64,000 nt of DNA from Halobacillus amylolyticus (GCF_022921115.1 NZ_CP095075.1:1564001-1628000); one strand, 5' to 3'; positions 25,107 through 33,817 are shown, numbered from the stretch's first letter. The notes: a model not told the origin generated them from the sequence alone. A program made the numbers and translations.

Positions 25107-25556
25107 ATGACCTTTTTACTTATAACTGTAGCTATATTCCATTTAACAGCTATTTTTGTCCGTAAAAGAGTGACATGGATAGACATCTATGGCACAGTTC
25201 TTTTCACCATCTCTTTCCAACTTATTGTAGACACTTACCTTGATCTTAAATATAATCTATATGGCTATTTTGACAAAGGGGCAGACTTTGAGACGCTTAT
25301 CTTCATTTTTGGTATATATCCAGTAGTAAACATACTTGTTGTAAACTTTTTCCCAAACACTAAGGGATTAGTTACAAAAATCATATACATATTAGCTTGG
25401 TCAATCTTCTCAGTGGCTTACGAATTTTTACTTTTGTGGAATGGGATTTTCTATCATAGTGATCAATGGCATATTTGGTACTCTGGACTAATCTACCCTT
25501 TCCTCATCATTATTTTATTACTCAATTTGAAACTGATTAACTTTATAAAAAAATAG
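25107..25556 (+). CDS. CBO0543-family membrane protein
   Basis: 149 residues with about five membrane segments (MTFLLITVAIFHLTAIFV, YGTVLFTISFQLIVDTYL, FIFGIYPVVNILVVNFF, IIYILAWSIFSVAYEFLL and YSGLIYPFLIIILLL). The WIDIYGT and YLDLKYNLYGYF segments match the CBO0543 family found in many Bacillaceae, of unknown function. The open frame extends 45 codons upstream, but the ATG at 25107 has AAAGGGGGGG before it and a membrane-type N-terminus. Monocistronic. Confidence 0.75.
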   Translation: MTFLLITVAIFHLTAIFVRKRVTWIDIYGTVLFTISFQLIVDTYLDLKYNLYGYFDKGADFETLIFIFGIYPVVNILVVNFFPNTKGLVTKIIYILAWSIFSVAYEFLLLWNGIFYHSDQWHIWYSGLIYPFLIIILLLNLKLINFIKK

Positions 25557-25601
25557 TTCACTGAAAAATTTTTCCATAGTAGTCCAGTGATATTAGATAA
25601 T

Positions 25602-25645
25602 AAAAAAGCTGTTTCAAAAGGAAGGTTACTCCGTTTTGAAACAGC
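25602..25645 (-). terminator. Terminator of ectD
   Basis: GCTGTTTCAAAA and TTTTGAAACAGC form a 12-bp stem. TTTTTTA follows on the minus strand. It may also act on the convergent CBO0543 transcript. Confidence 0.8.
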
Positions 25646-25698
25646 CCATTTTATAGCCAGTAACTTCATTATTAGGAAAGTTCCCAAGCGCTTGAATC

Positions 25699-26601
25699 TT
25701 ATTTACTACTGCTTAATGTTGGTACACCATCTCGTACAGCAATGAATTCGGGACGTTTCTTCCCTCCTGAATATGGCTCAACAAGTTGGTTTTCCACGCT
25801 ATTATAAACCATGAATAAGTTATTACGGCTATACGGTGTAATATTGCCGTTTGACCCGTGCATGGTATTACTTTCAAATAAAGTGATAGAGCCTGCTGCT
25901 CCCGTTGGTACGGAAATGCCGCCGCCTTGATCAGCAAGCCATCTCAAGCTATCATGATCGGGAATTCCAAGCTTTTGTTTTTTCAAGGATTCCTTATAGT
26001 TGTTGTCCGGTGTTTCCCCTACGCAGCTGACATAGTAGTTATGGGACCCAGGTATTAGCATTAAAGGCCCGTTGAATGTATAGTTATCGGACAAGGCAAT
26101 TGATAAACTGACCCCTCTCATCCGCGGCATTCCGTCCTCTACATGCCATGTTTCAAAATCAGAATGCCAATCAAACTCTTTTCCTGTGAAACCTGGTTTA
26201 TAATTGATTCGGGATTGATGAATATAAACATCACTTCCAAGAAGATGGTTTACGATATCAAGCAGACGTTGATCGTTTGCTACTTTATTAAAGTAGTCGT
26301 CATCCTGATGAACGTGAAAAATCGATCTAATTTCATCACTTTGAGGCTCACGAATCACTTTGTCTGAACTCACACCCCCACTGGAATCCTGAAGTTCGAA
26401 AATACCTTTCTGCATTTCAGATACTTCCTGTTTAGAGAAGAAATTCTCAATTTGTAAAAAGCCATTTTCCTCATAGAAATCAAGCTGTTCCTCTGAAATA
26501 GGGGCTAGACTATCTTTGGATCGATCTGTGTGAATCACAGGATCCTTTCGTTTCATAATCTCCGGCCTGTTATTTTTTCTTGAAGGATAAAGGTCTTTCA
26601 T
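25699..26601 (-). CDS. ectD: Ectoine hydroxylase
   Basis: Fe(II)/2-oxoglutarate dioxygenase that converts the compatible solute ectoine to 5-hydroxyectoine. The 300 residues match EctD length. The family signature begins at [20 protein letters not shown] with His and Asp iron ligands. The distal His lies in [15 protein letters not shown], with [12 protein letters not shown] and [12 protein letters not shown] also typical. One change: the usual F-x-WH reads FDWH. Start ATG at 26601 with AAGGAGTG upstream; it gives the usual MKDLYPSR N-terminus. The ectABC genes are not in this window, so the gene is stand-alone. A near-perfect sigma-B promoter lies 100 bp upstream. Confidence 0.95.
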   Translation of the reverse strand: MKDLYPSRKNNRPEIMKRKDPVIHTDRSKDSLAPISEEQLDFYEENGFLQIENFFSKQEVSEMQKGIFELQDSSGGVSSDKVIREPQSDEIRSIFHVHQDDDYFNKVANDQRLLDIVNHLLGSDVYIHQSRINYKPGFTGKEFDWHSDFETWHVEDGMPRMRGVSLSIALSDNYTFNGPLMLIPGSHNYYVSCVGETPDNNYKESLKKQKLGIPDHDSLRWLADQGGGISVPTGAAGSITLFESNTMHGSNGNITPYSRNNLFMVYNSVENQLVEPYSGGKKRPEFIAVRDGVPTLSSSK

Positions 26602-26704
26602 TAAAAAAACACTCCTTGTCAAAAAATGATATCTTCGAAGCCGATTTCCTGGTTGTGCTATTATTACTGGCTTTCATATGGGAACTTTCCTACGTACAGA
26701 ACCC

Positions 26705-26729
26705 ATACCCACCTGAAATAATGCTAAAC
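26705..26729 (-). promoter_or_regulatory. Sigma-B-type promoter of ectD
   Basis: On the minus strand GTTTAG, a 13-bp spacer and GGGTAT match the general-stress consensus GTTTAA-N12-14-GGGTAT with one mismatch. Transcription would start about 95 bp before the ectD ATG. Confidence 0.75.
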
Positions 26730-26973
26730 ACTACCTTATAGAAAAAGTTTTTAAAAAGGAGTAAAGCTTTGAATAACACAAAATAATGGAGTAAATAACT
26801 GATACTATCCATAGAAAGCTTTTGTAGAATCCTCATTGTTTCTCACCGTGTTTAATGAGGTTTATTTGATGTGGTAGCCGACATTACCCCTTTAGCTACT
26901 GCACAACAGACTTTAGGTTCCACGGGATTCTATAATTGTCAATGTAACACTAAAAATGAAGCTGGGGTCTATT

Positions 26974-27345
26974 TTATTTATTATTTAATGCCATGGCTTC
27001 CTGTAACAAAGCGATGTACAAGTCTGGCCGAATATCCACTTCTTTCTTTACTCTTATATGACGCATCCTTTTCCCTTCTCCTTCAAGCAAGCCTTCCTTT
27101 ATCTGTAAGTTCTGCACCTCGGTAGAAACCTAGGTTAACATGGCTTTTAGCGGGTTGGATATAGCAGATCAACCCATCTTGTGAATAACTAGGCATCAAC
27201 CACTTGAATTCCTCAACTATCTCTTACGAGGACTCAAATATAAGCATTCTCAGATTCCTAGCTGCTTCTTCATATGAGTGGGAAGCTTTTCAATGAATTG
27301 ATCAGCCTTTTTATTCTTTGGAAAATGTTGAATCTTTTAAATCAA
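26974..27345 (-). pseudogene. Decayed DUF1801 (YdhG/YdeI-like) gene
   Basis: Fragments in shifting frames on the minus strand. First HFPKNKKADQFIEKLPTHMK then a stop; next EIVEEFKWLMPSYSQDGLIC and KSHVNLGFYRGAELTDKG. One base further on, EGLLEGEGKRMRHIRVKKEV and DIRPDLYIALLQEAMALNNK to the stop at 26974. The GFYRGAEL...LLEGEGKRMRHI block is the DUF1801 C-terminal signature. At least one frameshift and two internal stops make this a pseudogene. Confidence 0.7.
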
Positions 27346-27393
27346 ATGCCGTTGTAACATGACAAATAGATACAACGATCTTTTCATTTAAAC

Positions 27394-27430
27394 AAAAAGA
27401 AACCCTGCCCCCGGGTAAGGAAGCAAGGTT
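27394..27430 (-). terminator. Terminator of katA
   Basis: On the minus strand AACCTTGC/GCAGGGTT (one G-U) with a 14-nt loop is followed by TCTTTTTG. Confidence 0.75.
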
Positions 27431-27437
27431 AACAACG

Positions 27438-28913
27438 TTAGACTGTCCGCCCTACATATTCATCTAAATCGATCTTAGACTTTTCAGCGAGCAATTTACC
27501 TAAGCTTTCATCAGCCTGATAAAAGTTAGCGATCGCTCGACCTACGATGTTACGGTCTTTAATCTGGTCAAAATCACCAAGAAGGTTTCGGACTAATGCA
27601 TCCTTCTTGTCCTGGTCGTAGCTTCTATAAATACGTCCAGCTTGACCGTAGTAGTTGGGTTTATCAATGATGGAACGCTCGATTTCACCGCTTAACGGCT
27701 GGGCAGGCTCTTCATACCCTTCGACAGGTGCTGGTTCACCCTCGGCACTGTTAGGTTCATAGTTTGTATGGCTGATTCCGGTATTCCGTGCCATGAAACC
27801 TTCCTGTTGATTATTACTCACATCAACTTTCGGTCGATTAATAGGCAGTTGCTGGTAGTTTGGTCCAACACGGTGACGCTGCGTATCAGAATATGAGAAT
27901 AAACGACCTTGGAGCAGTTGGTCTTCAGAAGGCATCATACCAGGTACGAGTACACCTGGGTTAAAGCCAACTTGCTCTGTCTCTTCAAAGAAGTTATCGA
28001 CATTTTTATTTAATGTCATTGTGCCAACAAACTCCCACGGTACATCCTCTTCCAACCAGTCCTTCGTCGCATCAAGAGGATTAAAGTCAAAGTCATCCAA
28101 TTCGTCAGGACGAAGAACCTGAACATACAGATCCCATTCTGGATAATCTCCTTCTTCAATGGCATTATACAAATCCACGGTTGCATGGTTAAAGTCTTTA
28201 CCTTGTACCTCCTGAGCTGCATCGGGAGTTAAGTTTTTAATCCCTTGCTTCGTTACCCAGCGAAGTTTAATATAGAACGTTTCTCCTTGCTCGTTATACC
28301 ACTTGAAGGAATGGACACTTGAACCACGCATATTGCGGTACGTCGCCGGAATTCCTTCATCTGTAAATAAATGAAGCATCATGTTCGTTGATTCGGGTGA
28401 CAAGGACATAAAGTCCCAATATCGTGCAGGATCTTGAACGTTTGTCACCGGATTCGGTTTTAAGGAATGAATCACATCAGGGAATTTAATGGCATCACGA
28501 ATAAAGAATATTGGAAGCGTGTTCCCAACGAAATCATAGTTCCCTTCATCTGTGTAGAATTTAACAGAAAAACCACGAGGATCACGCGCTGTTTCTGGAG
28601 AATGTTTTCCGTGAATGACAGTTGAAAAACGGGTGAAAACGGGTGTTTCTTTTCCCTCTTCCTGTAGAAATTCGGCTTTTGTATATTTCTTCATACTATT
28701 CTTCGTTACAAAGACGCCGTGCGCTCCTGCACCACGAGCATGAACGACACGTTCAGGAATTCGCTCACGATCAAAATGGGCGATCTTCTCTATCATTTGG
28801 TAGTCTTCCATAAGAATAGGACCATTTCTACCTGCTGTTTTAGAATTTTGGTTGTCAGAAATAGGTACACCTTGGTTGGTTGTCATCCGTTTACGATTGT
28901 TTTTATCAGACAT
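27438..28913 (-). CDS. katA: Catalase (heme, KatA type)
   Basis: Monofunctional heme catalase, 491 residues, the small-subunit size. The distal His lies in ERVVHARGAGAHGVF (about 53-67) with the distal Asn in NTLPIFFIRD. The proximal heme ligand Tyr is in RLFSYSDTQRHRVGPNY (about 336-352). Cytosolic, without a signal peptide. The frame opens six codons upstream at a TTG, but AGAGAGGG lies just before the ATG at 28913, giving MSDKNNRKRMTTNQG. Upstream lie a sigma-B-like promoter and a PerR-box-like sequence. Convergent remnants downstream suggest no operon partners. Confidence 0.95.
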   Translation of the reverse strand: MSDKNNRKRMTTNQGVPISDNQNSKTAGRNGPILMEDYQMIEKIAHFDRERIPERVVHARGAGAHGVFVTKNSMKKYTKAEFLQEEGKETPVFTRFSTVIHGKHSPETARDPRGFSVKFYTDEGNYDFVGNTLPIFFIRDAIKFPDVIHSLKPNPVTNVQDPARYWDFMSLSPESTNMMLHLFTDEGIPATYRNMRGSSVHSFKWYNEQGETFYIKLRWVTKQGIKNLTPDAAQEVQGKDFNHATVDLYNAIEEGDYPEWDLYVQVLRPDELDDFDFNPLDATKDWLEEDVPWEFVGTMTLNKNVDNFFEETEQVGFNPGVLVPGMMPSEDQLLQGRLFSYSDTQRHRVGPNYQQLPINRPKVDVSNNQQEGFMARNTGISHTNYEPNSAEGEPAPVEGYEEPAQPLSGEIERSIIDKPNYYGQAGRIYRSYDQDKKDALVRNLLGDFDQIKDRNIVGRAIANFYQADESLGKLLAEKSKIDLDEYVGRTV

Positions 28914-28999
28914 AATACCCTCTCTTTCCAAATAAGTAATAGATGCAAATTCATAGTAAGCAATGGAATCCGTGCTTACTTTTCCTTTACCCTAATGCT

Positions 29000-29024
29000 T
29001 TACCCCTAAGAATAATCCTCAAAC
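29000..29024 (-). promoter_or_regulatory. Sigma-B-like promoter of katA
   Basis: On the minus strand GTTTGA, a 13-bp spacer and GGGTAA differ from the GTTTAA/GGGTAT consensus at one position each. It is about 85 bp upstream of the katA ATG. Confidence 0.55.
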
Positions 29025-29028
29025 TTGT

Positions 29029-29043
29029 TTTTAATAATTATCA
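29029..29043. promoter_or_regulatory. PerR-box-like sequence upstream of katA
   Basis: Read on the minus strand, TGATAATTATTAAAA agrees with the PerR consensus TTATAATNATTATAA at 12 of 14 defined positions. It lies just upstream of the katA sigma-B-like -35. The AT-rich setting makes chance matches possible. Confidence 0.4.
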
Positions 29044-29279
29044 TCTAAAAATCTATAAAAAGATTGTAGAAATTTAGGCCATGCATTGTTATGGCCGATA
29101 TTTTTCTTGTGTAAGAGAAATTGCACGTTTATTTTTAGCCTAAATTATTGTTATCTCAATCTTTTTACGCTTTGTTATAGATTTTAACAAAATAAGTCTA
29201 TATAACTATTTTTTCGTCACAAATCCGTAACAATCAACAGTTTTTCAAATCTTTTGATGCATAATTTTGGAGAGTAATT

Positions 29280-29304
29280 GTTTAAGAGAAACGTGGGTGG
29301 GTAT
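29280..29304 (+). promoter_or_regulatory. Perfect sigma-B promoter of the surface-protein module
   Basis: GTTTAA, a 13-bp spacer and GGGTAT match the general-stress consensus at every core position. The predicted start near 29312 gives a leader of about 130 nt containing a short ORF before the surface-protein gene. Confidence 0.82.
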
Positions 29305-29353
29305 ATCCAAAATGTAAACGGATAACATTTAAAATTATTTCGGGGAGGTGTCT

Positions 29354-29446
29354 TTGAAAAAGTCCCACGTCAATCAGCATCACCCTAACAGATTCACCTA
29401 CATATCAGACATCAAAAGGGAAACTTATCTTAGGAGGAATTATTGA
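29354..29446 (+). CDS. 30-residue leader peptide coupled to the surface protein gene
   Basis: A TTG-started ORF with a GGGGAGGTG ribosome binding site 5 bases upstream encodes 30 residues starting MKKSHVNQHHPNRFTYISDI. It is basic and has three His. Its TGA overlaps the ATG of the next gene as TGATG, a classic coupling arrangement. The AGGAGG of the next gene lies within its last codons. It may be a regulatory leader or simply a translated spacer; the ribosome binding site and overlap are the evidence. Confidence 0.5.
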   Translation: MKKSHVNQHHPNRFTYISDIKRETYLRRNY

Positions 29447-30780
29447 TGAATTTTAAAAAAGCGTTACTCGCCATCCCGTTAAGTGCCTCATTATTAGTAC
29501 CTAGTGGACTCGCATTTGCTGATTATAGTCAGCCAGCCATGCCGACAGTTGAAACCCCAGCTGTTGAACTGAGAGCAGATCTTGATCGAATGTTCTCTGA
29601 GCATGCCTACCTTGCAATTACGACAATGAGAAAAGCAGCAAATGGTGAGGAGGATTTTAAAGCAGTTTCCGAAGCCCTAAAAGGAAATACTGAAGACCTC
29701 ACCAACGCTATTGCTTCTGTTTATGGCGAAGAAGCTGGGCAAAAATTTAATGATTTATGGAGCAGCCACATTGGTTATTTCGTTGATTATGTAAAAGCTA
29801 CTGCTGCCGGAGATGAAGAAGCTAAGCAAGCAGCATTAGATGAACTTGATCAATATAGACAGGATTTCTCCACATTTATTTCTGGTGCAACAGAAGGAGC
29901 TATTCCTGCTGAGGCACTTGCAAGCGGCCTGCAAACCCATGTAAATCAATTAATTACCGCATTTGATGCTTATGTTGCTGAAGATTACGATAAAGCATTT
30001 ATGACGCAAAGTGATGCAATGGAACATTTGTTCATGACAAGTAAAGGATTGTCAAAGGCAATTGTAAATCAGTTCCCTGAGAAGTTTGAAAACACGAAAG
30101 CTGTAACAAATGCTGCGAACTTACGCAGTGACTTGAACTTCCTGCTTTCTGAACATTTCGCCCTTGCACAGCAAGCGATGCAGAACGGAATTGATGGGGA
30201 TCCAGAATTTAAAGCTAACGTAAGTGTTCTTACACAAAATACGGAAGAGCTATCCCAAGCCATTGCTTCCGTTTATGGTGAAGAATCTGGGCAACAATTC
30301 AAGGCTTTCTGGAGTGAACACATTGGTTATTTTGTTGACTATGTAAACGCTACTGCAAATAATGATGAAGCAGCGAAGGAGGAAGCTCTGAACAATTTAG
30401 ATGATTACCGTAAGAATTTCTCTGAATTCATGGCTACAGCTACAGAAGGCGGCGTACCAGCTGATGGTCTAGCTGCAGCTCTGCAAACACACGTAAATCA
30501 ACTAATTGGTGCATTTGATAGCTATGTCGCTGAAGATTATACTGAAACATGGAACACAGCACGTGAAGGATATGCACATATGTATGGTGCTGCTAAACTA
30601 TTCAGCTCTGCTATAGTTACACAGTTCCCAGAGAAATTTGCGGGAATGCCTGAAATGCCTGAAACAGGTATGGGCGGTATGAGTGATAACGGAAGCATGA
30701 ACTGGGTCCTATGGGGACTGCCGCTTCTACTTCTCACCTCTCTATTCGTTGTCCGCAAACGAACAGCTAGTCAACAATAA
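29446..30780 (+). CDS. Secreted, sortase-anchored duplicated helical protein
   Basis: 444 residues: signal peptide 1-25 (cleavage near AFA-DY), then two homologous helical repeats of about 170 residues (about 40-214 and 226-398), then MPETG at 404-408, a Gly/Ser spacer, a membrane segment (about 419-436) and a VRKR tail. This is a cell-wall sorting signal. Each repeat has four His in identical spacing: 53/108/165/194 and 237/292/349/378, in SEH, HIGYFVDYV, QTHVNQL and (E/A)H(L/M)(F/Y). That suggests metal or cofactor binding, which is inference. Similar Bacillus proteins carry vague copper-related annotations. ATG at 29446 with AGGAGG; a sortase gene follows. Confidence 0.82.
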   Translation: MNFKKALLAIPLSASLLVPSGLAFADYSQPAMPTVETPAVELRADLDRMFSEHAYLAITTMRKAANGEEDFKAVSEALKGNTEDLTNAIASVYGEEAGQKFNDLWSSHIGYFVDYVKATAAGDEEAKQAALDELDQYRQDFSTFISGATEGAIPAEALASGLQTHVNQLITAFDAYVAEDYDKAFMTQSDAMEHLFMTSKGLSKAIVNQFPEKFENTKAVTNAANLRSDLNFLLSEHFALAQQAMQNGIDGDPEFKANVSVLTQNTEELSQAIASVYGEESGQQFKAFWSEHIGYFVDYVNATANNDEAAKEEALNNLDDYRKNFSEFMATATEGGVPADGLAAALQTHVNQLIGAFDSYVAEDYTETWNTAREGYAHMYGAAKLFSSAIVTQFPEKFAGMPEMPETGMGGMSDNGSMNWVLWGLPLLLLTSLFVVRKRTASQQ

Positions 30781-30797
30781 ACATTAAAAGCATTTTT

Positions 30798-30835
30798 GTT
30801 AAGGAGTTGTCTGAAAGCTGGACAGCTCCCTTAAC
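30798..30835 (+). terminator. Hairpin between surface protein and sortase
   Basis: GTTAAGG-AGTTGTC and GGACAGCT-CCCTTAAC form a long stem with one bulge and an 8-nt loop. No T run follows, so it is more likely an mRNA-processing or stability element that lowers sortase expression than a full terminator. Confidence 0.5.
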
Positions 30836-30858
30836 ATACATACGGAGGTTGATAGGCA

Positions 30859-31521
30859 ATGGATTATTTTCTAAAAAAAGGCTTTATCCTATACTTTATT
30901 CTATTAATCTGCACCATAAGCGGGAGCACAGCCATAGCTGCACCTAACCTTGCATCTGATGACTTCATCCCCTATCGTACACATAGTGATAAACCCATGC
31001 CTAGTTTAAAAGCATCCACAGTTGAAGTCCCTGAATATAGTCCTGAAACAACATCCTTTCAAACATTTTCAGGAGTGAAACCTGTTTCCATCGCCATCCC
31101 CGCTATCAATATAGAGGCGCCCGTTGAAAATGTGGGACATCTTGAGAATGGGGAAATGGGTGTACCTAGTAACATTCATACAATCGGGTGGTACAAACAC
31201 GGCGCTAAACCTGGCGAAAGCGGCAATGCCGTCATGGCCGGACATGTCGATGGCAAAGCTGGACCTGGTGCCTTTTATTTTTTAAAAAAATTAGAGAAGG
31301 ATGACAGGATATTTGTAACAGGGAAAGATGGAAGGAAATTAGAGTTCCGCGTGACCTCTAAACAATCCTACGATCCGGCTCACGCGCCATTGGAAGTTAT
31401 TTTTGGCTATACGAGCAACAATCAACTGAACTTGATAACGTGTACGGGCGCTTTTAACTATGAGACGGGGAGTTATGTAGACCGCCTCGTTGTCTACACA
31501 GAACTAGTAAACCCAGACTAA
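30859..31521 (+). CDS. Class F sortase
   Basis: Transpeptidase that links sorting-signal proteins to the cell surface. 220 residues with an N-terminal membrane anchor (GFILYFILLICTISGSTAI) and an extended linker. The sortase barrel carries catalytic His in VMAGHVDG (about 130), Cys in LNLITCTGAF (about 194) and Arg in YVDRLVVYTEL (about 209). The TIGWYKHGAKPGESGNAV stretch is typical of class F. GGAGG lies 12 bases before the ATG. It directly follows the MPETG protein, which I take as its substrate. Confidence 0.9.
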   Translation: MDYFLKKGFILYFILLICTISGSTAIAAPNLASDDFIPYRTHSDKPMPSLKASTVEVPEYSPETTSFQTFSGVKPVSIAIPAINIEAPVENVGHLENGEMGVPSNIHTIGWYKHGAKPGESGNAVMAGHVDGKAGPGAFYFLKKLEKDDRIFVTGKDGRKLEFRVTSKQSYDPAHAPLEVIFGYTSNNQLNLITCTGAFNYETGSYVDRLVVYTELVNPD

Positions 31522-31558
31522 GAACTTTTATTTAAAGAAAGTTCTTAGTCTGGATTTT
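31513..31558 (+). terminator. Terminator of the sortase gene
   Basis: A perfect 16-bp stem (CCAGACTAAGAACTTT and its complement) begins within the last codons of the sortase gene, with a 9-nt loop and ATTTTC after it. Confidence 0.8.
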
Positions 31559-31607
31559 CACTATAAAAATATACAGATTCCTTTCGAAACTATGCATAAC
31601 CGTAGTT

Positions 31608-32471
31608 TTATTTCTTCTGTAGTACAAAGCCAATATCAGCTAAAGCCCCTTCTAGATTTGCTTTTCTTTTAACACCTTCAAATGTAATATTAAATTCCAC
31701 AGCCTTTTTTGATAATTCGGGTCCTATCCCGGTTAAAATCGTTTCAATCCCTACCACATTAAGTAAATACACAAGCTTTTGTAAAAATGAATGAACGGTT
31801 TGATCTATATCTAAAACACCAGATAAATCGATAACCAGATGATCAAGATCGTATTTCTGACTCTTTGCTAAAACTGATTGAAGCATGTTCTCCGTACGTC
31901 CCTCTGTTATATGGCCTAGTATCGGTAAAACACCTACGCCTTCTGTGATAGGTACAAGGGGTGAGGATAATTCTTCTATTTGATCGTTGGCAAACTCAAG
32001 CTCTAATACATATGTAATCAGTGATGCCATGACTTGGAACAACTCTAAATGCTCCTCAGAGTATTCAAAAGGCTGCTTGTCCAGACCGCAGATTGTCCCG
32101 TAATTATTTCCATTATTCAAGTAGATCGGAATACCGATGAAGCTTCCTCCGCCTAAATCTTTCGTTACGTTTAACTCCCTCGTTAATTCATGGTCAGCAA
32201 TATTTGATATGGTTAAAGGTTCCATGCCATGTGTCACACTAAGTTTGCAGAAGGTGTCCTCAAAGGGTAAAGAGCTCCCCTCCGTTACCAATTCATCGGC
32301 CTGATTATAGACTTTGAGAATATGATTTGTTGCGCCATCATTCTTCGCAATAAAAAGTGTATTAATGCCAATAAATTGACTCATTAAATGTAAAATATGT
32401 GTAGCTGCATCATCGAAGTTTTCGAACGAGTGAATCTTTATATCCTGGGCTTCTAATACTCGCCTATCCAT
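31608..32471 (-). CDS. GAF-STAS protein, RsbR/stressosome-like
   Basis: 287 residues. An N-terminal GAF sensory domain (about 15-160; LFIAKNDGATNHILKVYNQA, GSFIGIPIYLNNGNNYGTIC) is joined by a short helix to a C-terminal STAS domain (about 170-283). The STAS part begins SSPLVPITEGVGVLPILGHI and has the loop VIDLSGVLDIDQT, where RsbR phospho-sites lie; here a Ser replaces the usual Thr in the D-(I/L)-(T/S)-G-V motif. Such proteins sit in the stressosome upstream of sigma-B. AGGGAGTG precedes the ATG, and a TTCATG-N17-TATAAT promoter precedes that. Next to three sigma-B-like promoters, a role as stress input is likely. Confidence 0.85.
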   Translation of the reverse strand: MDRRVLEAQDIKIHSFENFDDAATHILHLMSQFIGINTLFIAKNDGATNHILKVYNQADELVTEGSSLPFEDTFCKLSVTHGMEPLTISNIADHELTRELNVTKDLGGGSFIGIPIYLNNGNNYGTICGLDKQPFEYSEEHLELFQVMASLITYVLELEFANDQIEELSSPLVPITEGVGVLPILGHITEGRTENMLQSVLAKSQKYDLDHLVIDLSGVLDIDQTVHSFLQKLVYLLNVVGIETILTGIGPELSKKAVEFNITFEGVKRKANLEGALADIGFVLQKK

Positions 32472-32655
32472 GCCACGCCCACTCCCTTTTTCATTATAAC
32501 CTTTTATAAGTATAACATGAAAAATATTACAGTATGGTCAAACACATAGTGTATAACAAGTCATTTTGTAAGACATCTCTTTTCCAACCGTGATAGACTG
32601 TTCATGTTCACTGAAGGAATCATGCATTCCACAATTGACCAAGGAGATGAAGAAC

Positions 32656-33774
32656 ATGAGTAAACCCTCAATAATTTTTGACAACTATACATTACCATCA
32701 GGTGTCGAATTAAAAAATCGCGTGCTTATGGCACCAATGACAAACTTTCTTTCCAATGAAGATGGATCCGTTTCAAGGAAAGAACTAGATTATTATATGC
32801 GTCGTTCTGGCGGTGTTGGTGCAGTAATTACAGCTTGCGCAAACGTGAATGCCCACGGGAAAGGCTTCGAAGGTGAGATCGGTGTGGATCGTGATGAACT
32901 CACCGCCGGATTAAGTATGTTAGCTGACGGGATTCATGAAAAAGGAGCCAAGGCCATTTTGCAAATTTATCACGGTGGACGGATGTGCCCTCCTCACCTT
33001 GTGCCTAATGAAGACATTGTCAGTGCGAGTGCAGTTCCGGCCGAACGAGAAAATGCAAAAACCCCGCGCGAAATGACGGAGGAAGAAATTCAGCAGACCA
33101 TTCTCGATTTCGGTGAAGCGACACGTCGTGCAATTGAAGCAGGTTTTGATGGAGTAGAAATTCATGGGGCAAACACCTATTTGCTGCAGCAGTTCTTTTC
33201 ACCACACTCCAATCGCCGCGGAGATCAATGGGGCGGCAATGTTCGTGAACGCATGAATTTCCCGCTGGCTGTGATTGAAACGGTCAAATCGACCGTAGCC
33301 AATCGTGCTACAGAACCATTTATCATCGGCTACCGTCTCTCCCCGGAGGAAAGAGAAGAGCCAGGCATTACAATCGACGATACCTTACAGTTTGTTGATG
33401 TACTTGCCGGACAAGGGTTGGACTATTTGCATATCTCCCTGTCTCAATTTAACCAAAGCTCGATGAGAGATAAAAGTGCTGCCACCCCTGTGATCGAACT
33501 GATACAGGAACGTGTCGGGAATAGTATCCCAGTTATGGGTGTGGGATCCCTTATTACTCCAGAGGATATTGAGAAATCGTTAGCGACTGTTCCACTTGTC
33601 TCCCTTGGCCGCGAGCTACTAGTAGAGCCGGACTGGGTAGAAAAAGTTGAAAACAATAAAGACATCCGTAAAGCGATGAAGTTAACGCAAAAAGAGGATC
33701 TTCTTATTCCTGAACCGATGTGGACAAATATCCTAAGTGTTCCAAATTGGATCCCTGTTGATAAAGAAGAATAA
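32656..33774 (+). CDS. NADH:flavin oxidoreductase, Old Yellow Enzyme family
   Basis: FMN-dependent ene-reductase fold of 372 residues (YqiG type). Motifs: RVLMAPMTNF near the N-terminus, ILQIYHGGRM (about 95), the substrate pair HGAN in GVEIHGANTYLLQQFFSP, NRRGDQWGG and the C-terminal GRELLVEPDWVEKV. Substrate unknown; OYE members reduce enones and nitro compounds. The open frame starts at 32590, but AAGGAG lies 9 bases before the ATG at 32656. Divergent from the GAF-STAS gene with its own terminator. Confidence 0.92.
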   Translation: MSKPSIIFDNYTLPSGVELKNRVLMAPMTNFLSNEDGSVSRKELDYYMRRSGGVGAVITACANVNAHGKGFEGEIGVDRDELTAGLSMLADGIHEKGAKAILQIYHGGRMCPPHLVPNEDIVSASAVPAERENAKTPREMTEEEIQQTILDFGEATRRAIEAGFDGVEIHGANTYLLQQFFSPHSNRRGDQWGGNVRERMNFPLAVIETVKSTVANRATEPFIIGYRLSPEEREEPGITIDDTLQFVDVLAGQGLDYLHISLSQFNQSSMRDKSAATPVIELIQERVGNSIPVMGVGSLITPEDIEKSLATVPLVSLGRELLVEPDWVEKVENNKDIRKAMKLTQKEDLLIPEPMWTNILSVPNWIPVDKEE

Positions 33775-33782
33775 AAGAGATA

Positions 33783-33817
33783 AGCCCGAAAGTTCGTAAG
33801 CTTTCGGGCTCCCCTTT
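33783..33817 (+). terminator. Terminator of the OYE gene
   Basis: AGCCCGAAAG/CTTTCGGGCT, 10-bp perfect stem with an 8-nt loop, followed by CCCCTTTCC. Confidence 0.7.

Noticed and set aside
26871..27125. 84-codon plus-strand ORF
   Set aside because: It is antisense to the DUF1801 remnant and has no ribosome binding site.
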